DNA of 48,234 bases from an uncultured Prevotella sp. (GCA_946186945.1 CAMHPC010000004.1:1-48234), one strand, 5' to 3'. Counted from the first letter of the stretch, positions 13,934-23,544 are shown. Notes: generated from the letters alone by a model not told the origin. Program-made: numbers and translations.

Positions 13934-15010
13934 ATGTATACCGAACAAGCCGTACAATTGCTTTCCAAACTTATCGCCACGCCCTCAGTGAGTCGCGATG
14001 AGAGTGCTGCCGCAGACATAATGGCTGCCACGATCAATGAGTGGCATAAGCCCGTGCACCGCTGTGCGAATAATATCTGGAGTGAGGCATGGCCCATAGA
14101 CACCTCCAAACCCACGCTGTTGCTCAATGCTCACATAGACACTGTTCGCCCGGTGGCGTCGTGGACACGCAACCCTTACGAGCCGACAATAGACGGAGGC
14201 ATACTTTATGGCCTGGGGAGCAATGACTGTGGTGGCGGTCTGGTGTCTCTGTTGTTCACCTTCCACCGTCTGTCGGCTACCATACAGCCCTACAACCTGC
14301 TCTTTCTCGCTTCGGCTGAGGAGGAGGTGTCGGGTGAGAATGGCATACGGCGCGTACTCTCTGAACTGCCCAAGATAGACCTGGCTTTGGTGGGTGAGCC
14401 CACAGGCATGCAACCTGCGGTGGCAGAGCGCGGACTGATGGTGCTCGATATCACCTCTCATGGCCGTTCGGGACATGCGGCACGGTGCGAGGGTGTGAAT
14501 GCCATTTATGAAGCCCTTGATGACCTGAGGTGGTTGCACGACTACCAGTTTGAGCGCGAGAGTGAATTGCTGGGCAGGACGATGATGAATGTCACCATGA
14601 TATCGGCTGGCACTCAGCACAACGTGGTGCCCGACAAGTGCAGCATGGTTGTTGACGTGCGCACCAACGAGTGCTACACCAACAAGGAGGTGCTACAGTT
14701 TATCAGCCAGCATCTCAAGAGTGATGTGGCAGCACGCAGCACCCGTCTGCAGTCTTCACACATCAGCATGGACCATCCGCTGGTGCAGCGGTGCATAGCC
14801 ATAGGCAAGAAGCCATTCGGGTCGCCCACACTCAGCGACCAGGCTCTCATGCCCTTCACATCCATGAAGATGGGACCGGGCGAGTCGGCACGTTCACACA
14901 CAGCCGATGAGTACATACTCACCAATGAGATAAGCGACGCTTTAGATACTTATTTCAAATTGCTCGACCAACTGTGTCTGGTCAGCGTCCCAACCACTGT
15001 TCAGGGTTGA
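13934..15010 (+). CDS. argE: M20-family deacylase, ArgE-type (N-acyl-ornithine deacylase)
   Basis: This is a 358-residue zinc hydrolase of the M20 family, similar to acetylornithine deacetylase. Metal and catalytic motifs are in order: LLLNAHIDTVRP (His, Asp), YGLGSNDCGGG (bridging Asp), SAEEEVSG (general base Glu), VGEPTG, and the dimerisation-domain HGRSGHAAR. Bacteroidetes make arginine through N-succinylated intermediates, so succinyl-ornithine is a likely substrate, but that is family knowledge. In-frame ATGs also occur at 13898 and 13922. The first lies before the -7 element and the second almost on the expected transcript start, so 13934 is preferred. The last 29 nt overlap the convergent EnvC-like gene. 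Confidence 0.88.
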   Translation: MYTEQAVQLLSKLIATPSVSRDESAAADIMAATINEWHKPVHRCANNIWSEAWPIDTSKPTLLLNAHIDTVRPVASWTRNPYEPTIDGGILYGLGSNDCGGGLVSLLFTFHRLSATIQPYNLLFLASAEEEVSGENGIRRVLSELPKIDLALVGEPTGMQPAVAERGLMVLDITSHGRSGHAARCEGVNAIYEALDDLRWLHDYQFERESELLGRTMMNVTMISAGTQHNVVPDKCSMVVDVRTNECYTNKEVLQFISQHLKSDVAARSTRLQSSHISMDHPLVQRCIAIGKKPFGSPTLSDQALMPFTSMKMGPGESARSHTADEYILTNEISDALDTYFKLLDQLCLVSVPTTVQG

Positions 15011-16793
15011 GTTTTGCTGTTTCCTTGCGCAACTGGAACTGCAGGATATTGTCTTGGCCCACGGTGCCAAGGGTTTGACGTGCACTCACGTTCTGACCCT
15101 TTCTCACGCTTACGCTCTTGAGGTTGCAGTACACGCTTATGTAACTGCCGTGACGCACCATCACCACCATCTGTCCTGCCACATTCACCACCGCGCTCAC
15201 CTCGCCATCGTATATGCTACGCACGGCGGCTCCAGGCTGGCATAGGATATTGATACCTTTATTGTCGAGTTTCACATTGGTCAGTCCCTCCACGTTATAC
15301 TGTCCGAAGTGACTTACTATCCTGCCTGAAGCGGGCATAGGCAGACGACCCTTGTTGCTTTCGAAACTGCCGCTCATCTTCCTGTCCACAGTAGAGACTT
15401 TAGCCACTGGTGCCTCAGCCTCCTCTTCTGCTTCCGCGGCAGCCATCTCACGCTGTCGTCGCTGTTCATCGGTGGCTGCTTTTCTCTCAGCAGCCTGTCG
15501 GGCAGCCTCGGCTTCTCTTGCCTCCTGTCGTGCCCGTTCCACCTCTGCCTTTCTGCGAGCCTCCTCCTGTTCTGCTGCCAGGCGCTGTGCTGCCAGGCGC
15601 TGTGCCTCTGCCCGTTCTTCTCTCTCACGTGCCCTGGCTTCAGCCTCAGCCAACCGTTTTCTCTCCGCCTCTGCCCGTCTCTCTGCCTCGCGGGCCTCAC
15701 GAGCCCTGGCATCAGCCTCTGCCTTCAGTCGTGCCTCACGCGCCTTAGCCTCGGCTATACGCCGTGCCTCCTCGCGTCGTTGGCGCTCTGCCTCAGCCTT
15801 CTTGCGTGCCCGTTCCTCGCGCAACCGCTTAGCCTCTGCCTCAGCCTTGCGCCGTGCCTCTGCGGCAGCCCGTGCCTCTGCCTCAGCCCGTTTGCGGGCT
15901 TTCTCCACCTCGATAGCCACCAGACGGTCAATCTCGGCGTTGATTTTGGCATTCTTCTGCTGCTGTTCGTTGATTACTGCCTGTATGGTCTTCTGTTCAC
16001 GGCGCAGTCCGTCGACTGCCTGTTGCTGTTCATTCTGTTTATTCTGCAAGTCACGCTGTGCCTGTTTACCTTTGCTGAGCAGACTGTGCTTATCTTTCTT
16101 GGCGGTTTGCAACTGTTGGTTCTTCACGCCCAGTTCCTCCTGTTTCTGACGTATCTGTTCGCCCTGAAGCCTCTGATACTTGGCATATTCCCTGACGAAA
16201 CGCAAGCGGCGTGCTGCCTGCGAGAGACTCTTAGAACTGAACACGAACATAAGTTTGTCTTGTATGGTACGGTGACGTGCCATATACCTCATTGAGTGAA
16301 CATATTTCTGTTTCCTCTCTTCGAGTTGCTGTGTGAGCGACTTCACCTGAGCCTGCAAGAGCGAGATATTACCATCAAGATGTTTTATGTCGTTTTCGTA
16401 GGTGTCTATGTCTTTCTGTTTCTCGTCTATCTCGCTATTGAGAACCAAGAGGTGTTCGAGGCGTTTTTTTACATCCGCCTGATTTGCAGAGAGTTTGCCC
16501 TGTTGGTTCTTTATCTCTTTCTGTATCTGACTGCGCTGGCTCTGCAGTCCCTGTATCTCGGCAGTGGTATAGGTCTGTGCCTTGCCCTTGTTCTTGCCAC
16601 TGTTCTTACCGTTTTTCTTGCCCCTCTGCTGACCTTTGTTGGTTCCTTTGTTCTGCTGAGTTTTTGACTGTTTGCCCCTGGCAGTCTGTTGGGTGGCAAC
16701 ACTCTTCTTACCGCCACGTCTGCTTTGTGCATCGGCAGAGAGTGGTAGCAGCAGCAAGGAAATGATCAGTACTATATATTTCATGTTGGTCAT
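14982..16793 (-). CDS. EnvC-like murein hydrolase activator (degenerate M23 domain)
   Basis: This is a 603-residue secreted protein. The signal peptide ends near ADA-QS (22). A basic linker, a coiled coil (about 75-290), a 170-residue Ala/Glu/Arg-rich helix and a C-terminal LytM/M23-type domain follow. The zinc ligands are lost. The GHxGxD-type site reads KGINILCQPG, the second motif keeps HG but has YCNL instead of YxHL, and HxH is replaced by LQFQLR. This is the EnvC pattern, where the domain switches on cell-division amidases rather than cutting peptidoglycan itself. It overlaps the DUF4292 lipoprotein gene by 4 nt and is last in the glsA operon. MKYIVLI at 16784 is a possible alternative start. 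Confidence 0.88.
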   Translation of the reverse strand: MTNMKYIVLIISLLLLPLSADAQSRRGGKKSVATQQTARGKQSKTQQNKGTNKGQQRGKKNGKNSGKNKGKAQTYTTAEIQGLQSQRSQIQKEIKNQQGKLSANQADVKKRLEHLLVLNSEIDEKQKDIDTYENDIKHLDGNISLLQAQVKSLTQQLEERKQKYVHSMRYMARHRTIQDKLMFVFSSKSLSQAARRLRFVREYAKYQRLQGEQIRQKQEELGVKNQQLQTAKKDKHSLLSKGKQAQRDLQNKQNEQQQAVDGLRREQKTIQAVINEQQQKNAKINAEIDRLVAIEVEKARKRAEAEARAAAEARRKAEAEAKRLREERARKKAEAERQRREEARRIAEAKAREARLKAEADARAREAREAERRAEAERKRLAEAEARAREREERAEAQRLAAQRLAAEQEEARRKAEVERARQEAREAEAARQAAERKAATDEQRRQREMAAAEAEEEAEAPVAKVSTVDRKMSGSFESNKGRLPMPASGRIVSHFGQYNVEGLTNVKLDNKGINILCQPGAAVRSIYDGEVSAVVNVAGQMVVMVRHGSYISVYCNLKSVSVRKGQNVSARQTLGTVGQDNILQFQLRKETAKLNPEQWLGR

Positions 16794-17680
16794 AGTATTT
16801 GTTTCAGCAGGTCATCGAGTTCTACCTTCTTGTATTTCTGCGATACTTTAGTTTCCGCTTCCCACGAATCGTCCATACTCATTTTGTCCAGTCGGAGCGA
16901 CACCGTGGCGTGTTTCTCCTTCTTCGTGGCATTGGTTTTCACGTCTATCTGGTGCTGTGTAGGAAACTGTCTCTGTCCGAGGGCTTTAAACTCATTATAT
17001 TGCCACGATAGTTGCGAGTGGCTGTTGTCGTCATACAGCGCTTCGGTCTTGAGTATTCTGCCCTCGGCAGAAGAGCCCTTCTGGGTGTACCATGACAGTT
17101 TCAGTGGTCCGCGTGCGAGTGAGAGCACGCGTGGGTTGGCATCAAATGCCTTGAAATGGTCTATCTGCATTTCGCCCACCTGTTTCTCTCCCGGCACGAA
17201 GAGTTGGTTCCAGAAGAGTGCCTGAAGGGAATAGAAGTCAAGTCCGTTGCGCTGCAGGAAACTCACCCTACTGTATTTTTCGCGCACGTACTCCTTGTGC
17301 ACACGGTCCATGAAGAGCACCTCGTCGGGTGTAAACTCTATGCGTGCCACTTCCACCAGTCCGAGGGGAGCCAGTTGGAGTCTTATCACCTGGTCGCGGC
17401 GCATCTGGAGTTTTCCGTCGAGAGACACGTTACGTCCGTCCATAGACACACTGAACTTCATCTTTGCCACGATATTGCGTGCATAGACCGACTGTGCTAT
17501 AACGTCTCTAACCACATTGTTTCTCTTCTCCATGGGCATCTCGGTGCCCGTGGCAGTGGCATTATTGTCGAGAGTGCCTTGGTTGAGGTTTTTCTTACTG
17601 GCGCATGCTGCCAGCAAAGCAGCCAAGAGGCACACAGTGAGTACATGTCTGAAAGTGTTATAGTGTCTTAGTATGTTCAT
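16790..17680 (-). CDS. DUF4292 family lipoprotein
   Basis: This is a 296-residue protein with a lipoprotein signal peptide, lipobox LLAAC (cysteine at about residue 26). The body is rich in beta strands (VARIEFTPDEVLFMDRVHKEY, quoted in part, and KLSWYTQKGS), as in the LolA/LolB-like fold that DUF4292 proteins resemble. A role in outer-membrane lipoprotein or lipid handling has been suggested from that likeness but is not proved. It lies between the TPR gene and the EnvC-like gene with 4-nt overlaps on both sides. This order, DUF4292 then EnvC-like, is widely conserved in Bacteroidetes and points to envelope or division work. Confidence 0.85.
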   Translation of the reverse strand: MNILRHYNTFRHVLTVCLLAALLAACASKKNLNQGTLDNNATATGTEMPMEKRNNVVRDVIAQSVYARNIVAKMKFSVSMDGRNVSLDGKLQMRRDQVIRLQLAPLGLVEVARIEFTPDEVLFMDRVHKEYVREKYSRVSFLQRNGLDFYSLQALFWNQLFVPGEKQVGEMQIDHFKAFDANPRVLSLARGPLKLSWYTQKGSSAEGRILKTEALYDDNSHSQLSWQYNEFKALGQRQFPTQHQIDVKTNATKKEKHATVSLRLDKMSMDDSWEAETKVSQKYKKVELDDLLKQIL

Positions 17681-19419
17681 TTTCTCTCTATGTATTTACG
17701 TTTTCTTATTTTCTCCTCTATGAGTGCATCGCTACCCTGGTCGAGTGCCCTCTGCCAGTATTGCACTGCCTGGTCGGTCTGTCCTATATGGAAGTAAATG
17801 TCGCCGGCATGGTCGTAGAGTGTGGCAGATGGCATGGTATCTGCCTCGAGGGTGCGGTCTATATATTCGCGTGCCTCGGCATACTTACCCTGCCGGAAGA
17901 GCACCCAGGCATAGGTGTCCAGATAGGTGGCATTGTCGGGCTCTGCCAGAATGGTGCGGTAACTCATCTGCTCTGCGCGTTCCAGGTCTTTATCCTTCAG
18001 ACTGAGGTAGTAGGCATAGTTGTTCAGGCACGATATATTGTCGGCTTTCCACTGCAGGCAACTGTCGTATGCCTGGAATGCCTGGTCGTCTCTTCCTTTC
18101 TGATGCAGTATATCACCCATTATGGCATAGAAGTCGCTCACCAGTGCCGAGTTGCTCTCGCTATTTATCTGGTTCACTCCTCTTTGCAGTGCATCGAGTG
18201 CCTCGTCCTGTTCATCATGCTGGTAATGAGCCAGGGCAAGGAAGTAGTAGAATGCCATCTCGTCGGGGTTATATTTCAGGGCTGGCAGGCATAGTGTCTT
18301 CACCCTGTCGTAATTGCCTGTGGCCCATACCCTCTGTATCAGGTGCAGCCGCATAGGGGCGTTGTCGGGTTCTATCTCCAGCACGCGGTACAGCATAGAG
18401 TCCACCTCCTGACTGGGCATCTTCTTCAGTTCCATATACGCTGCACAGAGTTCCGCCATATCGGCATTGGGTTGTGGCAATGCCAGCACCTGTTGGAAGA
18501 GTGAGAGCACCTGTGTGCTGTCACCCTGAGCCTTCTCGTTGGACTGTATAATCTGTCGCATCAGGGTGAGTTTGTTCTCTGTGGATGTAGCGGTATTCAT
18601 CAACAGGCGCTCAGCAGTGAGTCTCTGCTGGTCGTACATGCCTTTCTCACCGTAGTAGTCGTAGAGTGACAGGTGTGCCTCCACATGGTCGGGTTCTATT
18701 TTCAGCACCTGTCTGTACATCTTGTACGCCTCTTTCTCCCGTCCGTGCCGTAGCAGCCAGTTGCCCATCATCACGCGGTAGTTGAGGTCATTGGGATGTC
18801 GGTCTGCCAGTGATTTGAGCACCTGAAATTCTGCTTTCTCATCTCCCATCTGTGCGTAGGCTGCCATCTTGCCCAGTGCTATCTCCTCGCCATCGCCCTC
18901 TATGGTCTCCAGGCGGTCGAGGGTGCGCACCACACCGGCATAATCGCTGTTGTAACCGTACAGGCGCAGCAGCACCTGCAGCACATCGGTACGCTTTCGG
19001 TTCACCTCATACAGCCGTTCGTAGGTATCTATGGCATTTTGCACATCCCTGTTTTGTATGTACGACTGTCCCAGGCGTTCCAGATAATGGTGGTCGGAGG
19101 GGTCGAGTGCGGCTGCCCGTTGCATATACTCCTGACATTTCTTATTGTCAAACTCAGAGTAGTATGATGCCAGGAGATAGTATAGTTCCGCTGCATCGGG
19201 TTTCATCCTCAGGCAGGTGCTCAGCAGGTCGAAGGCAGCATCATAATGTCCTGCCTGTTGCTGTCGCAGGGCCTCGAGATAATGGTATTGGTAGAAGGTG
19301 TTGTCATCAGCGGAGGTGGGCACGGAGGTATGCTGTGCCGGCACTTGCAGCGCCACACACATCACTGCCAGTGCCACAGAGAGCCGCAGTCTGACGATAT
19401 ATGACATCACCTTACTCAT
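17677..19419 (-). CDS. Secreted tetratricopeptide repeat protein
   Basis: This is a 580-residue protein with an N-terminal signal peptide (residues 1-28, ending PAQ). About twelve TPR units fill most of the chain, for example [38 protein letters not shown] and [22 protein letters not shown] repeats near the end. TPR arrays are protein-binding scaffolds. Sitting before a DUF4292 lipoprotein and an EnvC-like activator, it probably acts in the periplasm on the inner face of the outer membrane. It overlaps dut by 4 nt upstream and the DUF4292 gene by 4 nt downstream. It has no enzymatic motif. Confidence 0.85.
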   Translation of the reverse strand: MSKVMSYIVRLRLSVALAVMCVALQVPAQHTSVPTSADDNTFYQYHYLEALRQQQAGHYDAAFDLLSTCLRMKPDAAELYYLLASYYSEFDNKKCQEYMQRAAALDPSDHHYLERLGQSYIQNRDVQNAIDTYERLYEVNRKRTDVLQVLLRLYGYNSDYAGVVRTLDRLETIEGDGEEIALGKMAAYAQMGDEKAEFQVLKSLADRHPNDLNYRVMMGNWLLRHGREKEAYKMYRQVLKIEPDHVEAHLSLYDYYGEKGMYDQQRLTAERLLMNTATSTENKLTLMRQIIQSNEKAQGDSTQVLSLFQQVLALPQPNADMAELCAAYMELKKMPSQEVDSMLYRVLEIEPDNAPMRLHLIQRVWATGNYDRVKTLCLPALKYNPDEMAFYYFLALAHYQHDEQDEALDALQRGVNQINSESNSALVSDFYAIMGDILHQKGRDDQAFQAYDSCLQWKADNISCLNNYAYYLSLKDKDLERAEQMSYRTILAEPDNATYLDTYAWVLFRQGKYAEAREYIDRTLEADTMPSATLYDHAGDIYFHIGQTDQAVQYWQRALDQGSDALIEEKIRKRKYIERK

Positions 19420-19853
19420 TCTATCCCTGTATGTCCGTATCCTCCTTCTCCTCTCTCGGTGGCATCGAGCGTGTTGGTAGCCACGAGCACCACCTGTTCG
19501 TGACGCGCCACCACCATCTGTGCTATCCTCTCGCCTGCATTGACGGTGAAGGGGGTGTCGGAGAGGTTGCAGAGCAGCACGCCCACCTCGCCACGGTAGT
19601 CGGCATCTATTGTACCAGGACTGTTGAGCACGGTGATACCATGCTTGAGAGCCAGTCCGCTGCGTGGGCGTATCTGGGCTTCATAGCCCACGGGCAATGC
19701 TATGCGCAGACCTGTAGGGATGAGGCATCTCTGCAATGGCTGGAGCACTATGGGCTCAGGGATATTGGCGCGCAAGTCCATACCTGCGCTGCCGGTGGTG
19801 GCGTAAGCCGGCAATGGCTGTTGCCCTGTGTTTACTACTTTTATCTCAATCAT
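19416..19853 (-). CDS. dut: dUTP diphosphatase (dUTPase)
   Basis: This 145-residue trimeric dUTPase hydrolyses dUTP to dUMP and pyrophosphate, keeping uracil out of DNA and feeding dTMP synthesis. All five family motifs are visible: [35 protein letters not shown] and the flexible C-terminal arm [10 protein letters not shown]. The start lies 18 nt after glsB and the stop overlaps the TPR gene by 4 nt. This places a nucleotide-pool gene inside an envelope operon. ung, which removes uracil from DNA, is encoded about 28 kb away in the same window. Confidence 0.95.
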   Translation of the reverse strand: MIEIKVVNTGQQPLPAYATTGSAGMDLRANIPEPIVLQPLQRCLIPTGLRIALPVGYEAQIRPRSGLALKHGITVLNSPGTIDADYRGEVGVLLCNLSDTPFTVNAGERIAQMVVARHEQVVLVATNTLDATERGEGGYGHTGIE

Positions 19854-19871
19854 TATAGTTAAGCCGTGAAA

Positions 19872-20870
19872 TCAAACTTTACGGTCGGGATATATCACTT
19901 TGTTGGCTCCGGATGTGATATGGAGTGCCTCGGGATGTTCGGAGATGAAAGTATCTATATGCCTCACCCGCTTGTCCTCGAGTATCTCGTCCACTGCTAT
20001 GAGTATGCCTGTCTCTTCCACATCGCCAAATCCATCGTTGATGGCAGTGCCAAACATTTTCATGGTAGGACTGAGGCTCATATAGGCATTGACCAGGGGC
20101 GGTATGTTGTACCCCAGTTTCCTGATCTCGCGGTTGAGTATGATATAATCCTCGCGGAATGACGTGCCACTGAAAAGGTGTGCCAGTTCCACGGGGTCCG
20201 ACTCGATACGTAGCGGTTTGAGGGGTATTATCAGTTTCTCGGGGTCGTTGAAATGCTTCTTCAGGAAATAGAGTATCATGTCACGTCCCTTGCGCACGTA
20301 CGAGGGGTACATGGTCATCTTGCCGAAGAAGTATTTCACGTTGGGCATGATGACGGTCAGTGCTCCGAGTCCATCCCACAGGTTGTCGAGTGCGAAGAGG
20401 CTCTTGCTGCCCATCTTCGAACTCTGGTATGGCAGTGTGACATACGAGCGTGCCAGTTCGATAGTCTGCGGCAGGTAATCGCGGATAAACTTATCCGAGA
20501 AATGGAACATGTGTCCAGTGGCGAGTATGGGTTGCCCCTTCTCGTCGAAGTCTACTTCGTTTCCGAGTTTGTAGCGGTAACCACCTATTATCTCCTCTTC
20601 CTCAGGGTTCCATACTATGAGTTGCTTATAGCAGTTGTCCATCAGGTCAAACTCATCCAGGTCGAGGGGTTTGCCTGTGCCACCACCGGCAGCGCGGAAT
20701 GCCTCCTCACGCTGTCTGCCTATCTCGCGCAGCACGTTGGGAGCATTGTGTATGTCGATGATGTATATCTCGTTATGACTCTTGTTGGTCATTCGCAACT
20801 GTCTCTCCGGAGTGAGTTCGCTCTTCAGCAGTTCTTTGCTTACCGGTGGTATAATCGGTTGTTGTATCAT
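19872..20870 (-). CDS. glsB: GlsB-like GNAT N-acyltransferase of glycine lipid synthesis
   Basis: This 332-residue protein of the GNAT/hemolysin-like acyltransferase group is similar to the N-acyltransferase GlsB of Bacteroides. GlsB-type enzymes attach a 3-hydroxy fatty acid to the amino group of glycine, the first step of glycine and serine-glycine lipids. Core segments are EAFRAAGGGTGK, DNCYKQLIVWN, EIIGGYRYKLG and ARSYVTLPYQS, followed by FALDNLWDGLG. The ATG at 20870 forms an ATGA overlap with the stop of the glsA-like gene, favouring it over an ATG at 20906. Pairing with a PlsC-like O-acyltransferase in the same order as the Bacteroides pair supports the call. Confidence 0.85.
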   Translation of the reverse strand: MIQQPIIPPVSKELLKSELTPERQLRMTNKSHNEIYIIDIHNAPNVLREIGRQREEAFRAAGGGTGKPLDLDEFDLMDNCYKQLIVWNPEEEEIIGGYRYKLGNEVDFDEKGQPILATGHMFHFSDKFIRDYLPQTIELARSYVTLPYQSSKMGSKSLFALDNLWDGLGALTVIMPNVKYFFGKMTMYPSYVRKGRDMILYFLKKHFNDPEKLIIPLKPLRIESDPVELAHLFSGTSFREDYIILNREIRKLGYNIPPLVNAYMSLSPTMKMFGTAINDGFGDVEETGILIAVDEILEDKRVRHIDTFISEHPEALHITSGANKVIYPDRKV

Positions 20871-21694
20871 AGTTTGTAAACGATATCTTCTACATATTGT
20901 GCCCACTGCAGTGGTGTCTTGCTGCGGTCGAAGGTTTGCCAGGGTATGGGTTTGCCTATGGTCACTTCAAATGTCTTGTGTGTGTTCTTGTACATCTCGT
21001 CTACCAGGTATAACATGGCAATGTTCACCTTCAGTCCGAGACGCTTGCATATATTGGCTATGCGGTAGAAGCGGTTTGAGTTGCGTCCGCCAAAGTGTAT
21101 GGGCACCACGTCGCGATGTGTCTCCACGCTTTTTGTAACAAAAGTCTTCGACCATGGCAGGTCGTGTATCTGTCCGTTTATCTTGCGACTGCACAGACCG
21201 GCAGGAAACATGAGCATATGGTTGTCGCTCCTGAAGCCTTTCTCTACCATAGCGGGAAACTGTCTGTTCTGACTGCCTGTCTTGTTGATTGGTATACAGA
21301 GGGGTGCCAGTCCGGGTAGGTTCATGAGCAGGTCGTTGACCATATAGCGGAAGCGTCCGTCATAGTGTCTGCCGATAATGGCTCCGAGAGCCACACCATC
21401 CTCACCACCCAGTGGGTGATTGCTCACGAAGGTGTAGAGGCGTCCGTCGTCTGGGTCAGGCAGGTTCTCCTTGCCCTTTATTACAAGAGTTATATCAAGA
21501 TATTTCATGGTTGCTTCCAACCATTCCACGCCTTCCTTGTCCCTGCTTTCCCAGAGGAATGCGTTCACCTCGTCCTGGTGTATAATACGTTTCAGCCAAC
21601 GACGCACAAACCCGGGCACTTTTTTGGCCTTGGCACCCATTTTCTGTTCCAATATTTGGTCTATGTCTATGGTCTGTTTTGATATCTCTGCCAT
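20867..21694 (-). CDS. glsA: GlsA-like O-acyltransferase of glycine lipid synthesis
   Basis: This is a 275-residue membrane-associated acyltransferase of the PlsC/LpxA-unrelated 1-acyl transferase superfamily. The catalytic block SNHPLGGED is the family form of the NHx(4-5)D motif. FPAGLCSR and IPINKTGS follow as substrate-binding blocks. In Bacteroides, GlsA adds the second acyl chain to the hydroxyl of the N-acyl glycine made by GlsB, giving the bilayer glycine lipid that contributes to stress tolerance. The gene heads an operon with glsB, dut, a TPR protein, a DUF4292 lipoprotein and an EnvC-like protein. A -7 element TACTTTTG lies 20 nt upstream of the ATG. Confidence 0.85.
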   Translation of the reverse strand: MAEISKQTIDIDQILEQKMGAKAKKVPGFVRRWLKRIIHQDEVNAFLWESRDKEGVEWLEATMKYLDITLVIKGKENLPDPDDGRLYTFVSNHPLGGEDGVALGAIIGRHYDGRFRYMVNDLLMNLPGLAPLCIPINKTGSQNRQFPAMVEKGFRSDNHMLMFPAGLCSRKINGQIHDLPWSKTFVTKSVETHRDVVPIHFGGRNSNRFYRIANICKRLGLKVNIAMLYLVDEMYKNTHKTFEVTIGKPIPWQTFDRSKTPLQWAQYVEDIVYKL

Positions 21695-21714
21695 ATTCTC
21701 ATAAAAATAATGTG

Positions 21715-21722
21715 CAAAAGTA
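21715..21722 (-). promoter_or_regulatory. -7 element of the glsA operon
   Basis: TACTTTTG on the minus strand, 20 nt from the glsA ATG. No clear TTTG is found 19-21 nt further upstream. Confidence 0.55.
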
Positions 21723-21816
21723 GCACATTATTTCAAATAAAGGTTAGATTTTTCTACATTTTTAAGAATTAGAGAGAGTTATTCACATAGTTTGCTCCCT
21801 ACTTTTATGTTTTTGG

Positions 21817-22755
21817 CTATTTTGGCTTGTGATATAGTATATTTCGCGGGTGGTGCATAAGTACTTCCTGCCTTAGTGCAGCCATGTCTATGTGGGTGTA
21901 TATCTCTGTGGTGCTGATGTGTTCATGACCCAGCATGCTCTGTATGGCCCTGAGGTCGGCACCTCCCTCGAGCAGTGAGGTGGCGAAGGAATGTCGGAAG
22001 GTGTGCGGACTGATGTTTTTCTTGATACCCGCCTGCTGCGCCAGCCGTTTTATCATGATAAGTATCATGGTGCGTGTGAGATGTGCCCCACGGCGGTTTA
22101 GGAAGAGGTAGTCCTCTTCGCCCTTGCGTATGTCCATCTGATTGCGGTAGTGCATCCACAGGTCTATCTCATGCAGGGCGCTGTCGGAGATGGGAACCAG
22201 CCTTTCCTTATCGCCTTTGCCCGTCACACGTATGAAATGTTCATCGCGGTAGAGGCATGAGAGGCGGAGGGTTACTAGTTCCGACACTCGCAGTCCGCAG
22301 CAGAACAGCACTTCGATGATGGCACGGTTGCGATGTCCCTCCCATTTAGACAGGTCTATGGCTCCCTCCATGGCATCTATCTCATAGGTGGTGAGCACCT
22401 CAGGCAGACGGGTGCCCAACTCGGGCGACTCCAGCAGTTCGCTTGGGTCGCTCTCCACGTATCCGTCGGTGAGCAGATAATGATAGAAGGAGCGCACCCC
22501 GCTGAGGATGCGACACTGCGAACGAGCCCCAATGCCGATATCCGAGAGCGATGCCGAAAACCGCTGTAAATCGGACAGTTGCGCATGCAGCACATCCACT
22601 CCCTCATGACCTAAGAAGGTCAACAACTTATCCACATCGAGCAGGTAGGCATCTATGGTATTGGCGGAGTAGTTGCGCTGCAAACGCAGATAGCGGCGGT
22701 AGGCGTCGGTCAACTTACCTGTACTGGCATGATCTTTATTCTGTTGGACTGTCAT
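21817..22755 (-). CDS. xerD: Tyrosine recombinase XerD
   Basis: This is a 312-residue tyrosine recombinase. It has the N-terminal SAM-like core-binding domain (about 15-100) and the C-terminal catalytic domain with all active-site residues: R156 (CGLRVSEL), K180 (TGKGDKER), H251 and R254 (HTFRHSFA), H277 (LGHEHIS) and the nucleophile Y286 (TTEIYTH). Size, spacing and location among housekeeping genes fit XerD, which resolves chromosome dimers at dif with XerC under FtsK control. A mobile-element integrase is less likely. Its ATG overlaps the stop of the upstream lipoprotein gene by one base. Confidence 0.92.
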   Translation of the reverse strand: MTVQQNKDHASTGKLTDAYRRYLRLQRNYSANTIDAYLLDVDKLLTFLGHEGVDVLHAQLSDLQRFSASLSDIGIGARSQCRILSGVRSFYHYLLTDGYVESDPSELLESPELGTRLPEVLTTYEIDAMEGAIDLSKWEGHRNRAIIEVLFCCGLRVSELVTLRLSCLYRDEHFIRVTGKGDKERLVPISDSALHEIDLWMHYRNQMDIRKGEEDYLFLNRRGAHLTRTMILIMIKRLAQQAGIKKNISPHTFRHSFATSLLEGGADLRAIQSMLGHEHISTTEIYTHIDMAALRQEVLMHHPRNILYHKPK

Positions 22756-23429
22756 CAGAATCTCTTGCCGCCAAAATCTTTCATTACATCTTCGGCATCC
22801 CAGCCGCCATGCACTATATCATCCGCGGTATAGTATATCTCGCGCTGCACTTCACACTCAGAATTGTAAGAATATTTCGTGTGCTCACTGCCCCTCTCGG
22901 GTATAACTTTCACCTGACCGTCAAATATACTGGTGAGAGTCTCGTCTATACGTTTTTCCTCTGCTGTGGCATTGCCTCTCTGATATACCACCATAGATAT
23001 CACTGCACCCGACTCATACTTAGCCTCCAGGACCCACCTGTTACGGTTTTTCTTTTGCTCATCCAATGAGGTGAAGGGATATTTCGCGAGGTGCAAGTCT
23101 GATACCGCCTTGTGCAACTTGGCAATGGTCTCGCGACCATCTATGTCGGTATAACTCCAACCCTCGAATGAACCATACTTGCGGAAGTAGATGTAATAAT
23201 TGTTATTATAAGTGTTCTTCGACAAATAGTATACCTTGCTTTTGGCAGTAGAGTTGCCTTTGTCATAACGCTCATATCTGAGCGATATCAACTTGTCGCC
23301 CTGACCAATCTGAGGGTTGGGGGTGACAGACGGGGATGGAGCAGACGGGGTGGACGAGGATGTGGTACATGAAAATATCAACATGGCTGAAAAACATAAG
23401 GTCAGTACCAAAACAAAACGATAACTCAT
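22755..23429 (-). CDS. Lipoprotein of unknown function, cotranscribed with xerD
   Basis: This 224-residue lipoprotein has a signal peptide with lipobox LIFSC (cysteine near residue 19), followed by a Ser/Thr/Pro-rich spacer (TTSSSTPSAPSPSVTPNP). The remainder is a mixed fold with many tyrosines (RYERYDKG, YYLSKNTYNNNYYIYF). I do not recognise it. The ATG at 23429 is preferred to 23507 because the leftward -7 element TATTTTTG is at 23470-23477 and the signal peptide starts properly there. It overlaps xerD by one base. It is transcribed away from mraZ. Confidence 0.75.
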   Translation of the reverse strand: MSYRFVLVLTLCFSAMLIFSCTTSSSTPSAPSPSVTPNPQIGQGDKLISLRYERYDKGNSTAKSKVYYLSKNTYNNNYYIYFRKYGSFEGWSYTDIDGRETIAKLHKAVSDLHLAKYPFTSLDEQKKNRNRWVLEAKYESGAVISMVVYQRGNATAEEKRIDETLTSIFDGQVKVIPERGSEHTKYSYNSECEVQREIYYTADDIVHGGWDAEDVMKDFGGKRF

Positions 23430-23469
23430 AAATGCAAAATGATTGGTGATTAGATGGTAATAGTTTTCG

Positions 23470-23477
23470 CAAAAATA
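23470..23477 (-). promoter_or_regulatory. -7 element of the lipoprotein-xerD operon
   Basis: TATTTTTG on the minus strand, 41 nt before the ATG. No good TTTG partner is seen. Confidence 0.45.
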
Positions 23478-23544
23478 GACAAGAAAACGATTACACAAGA
23501 ACAGCATTTTACTAATAAATGTTAATTAGCGGATAATTAAAAAA

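Noticed and set aside
15352..16149. Rightward frame of 265 codons rich in Ser, Ala and Arg
   Set aside because: Antisense of the Ala/Glu/Arg coiled coil in the EnvC-like gene. The composition explains the lack of stops.
21817..22755. Recombinase as integrase of a mobile element
   Set aside because: Residue spacing and length fit XerD, it is coupled to a lipoprotein gene in a housekeeping setting, and no element boundaries are seen.
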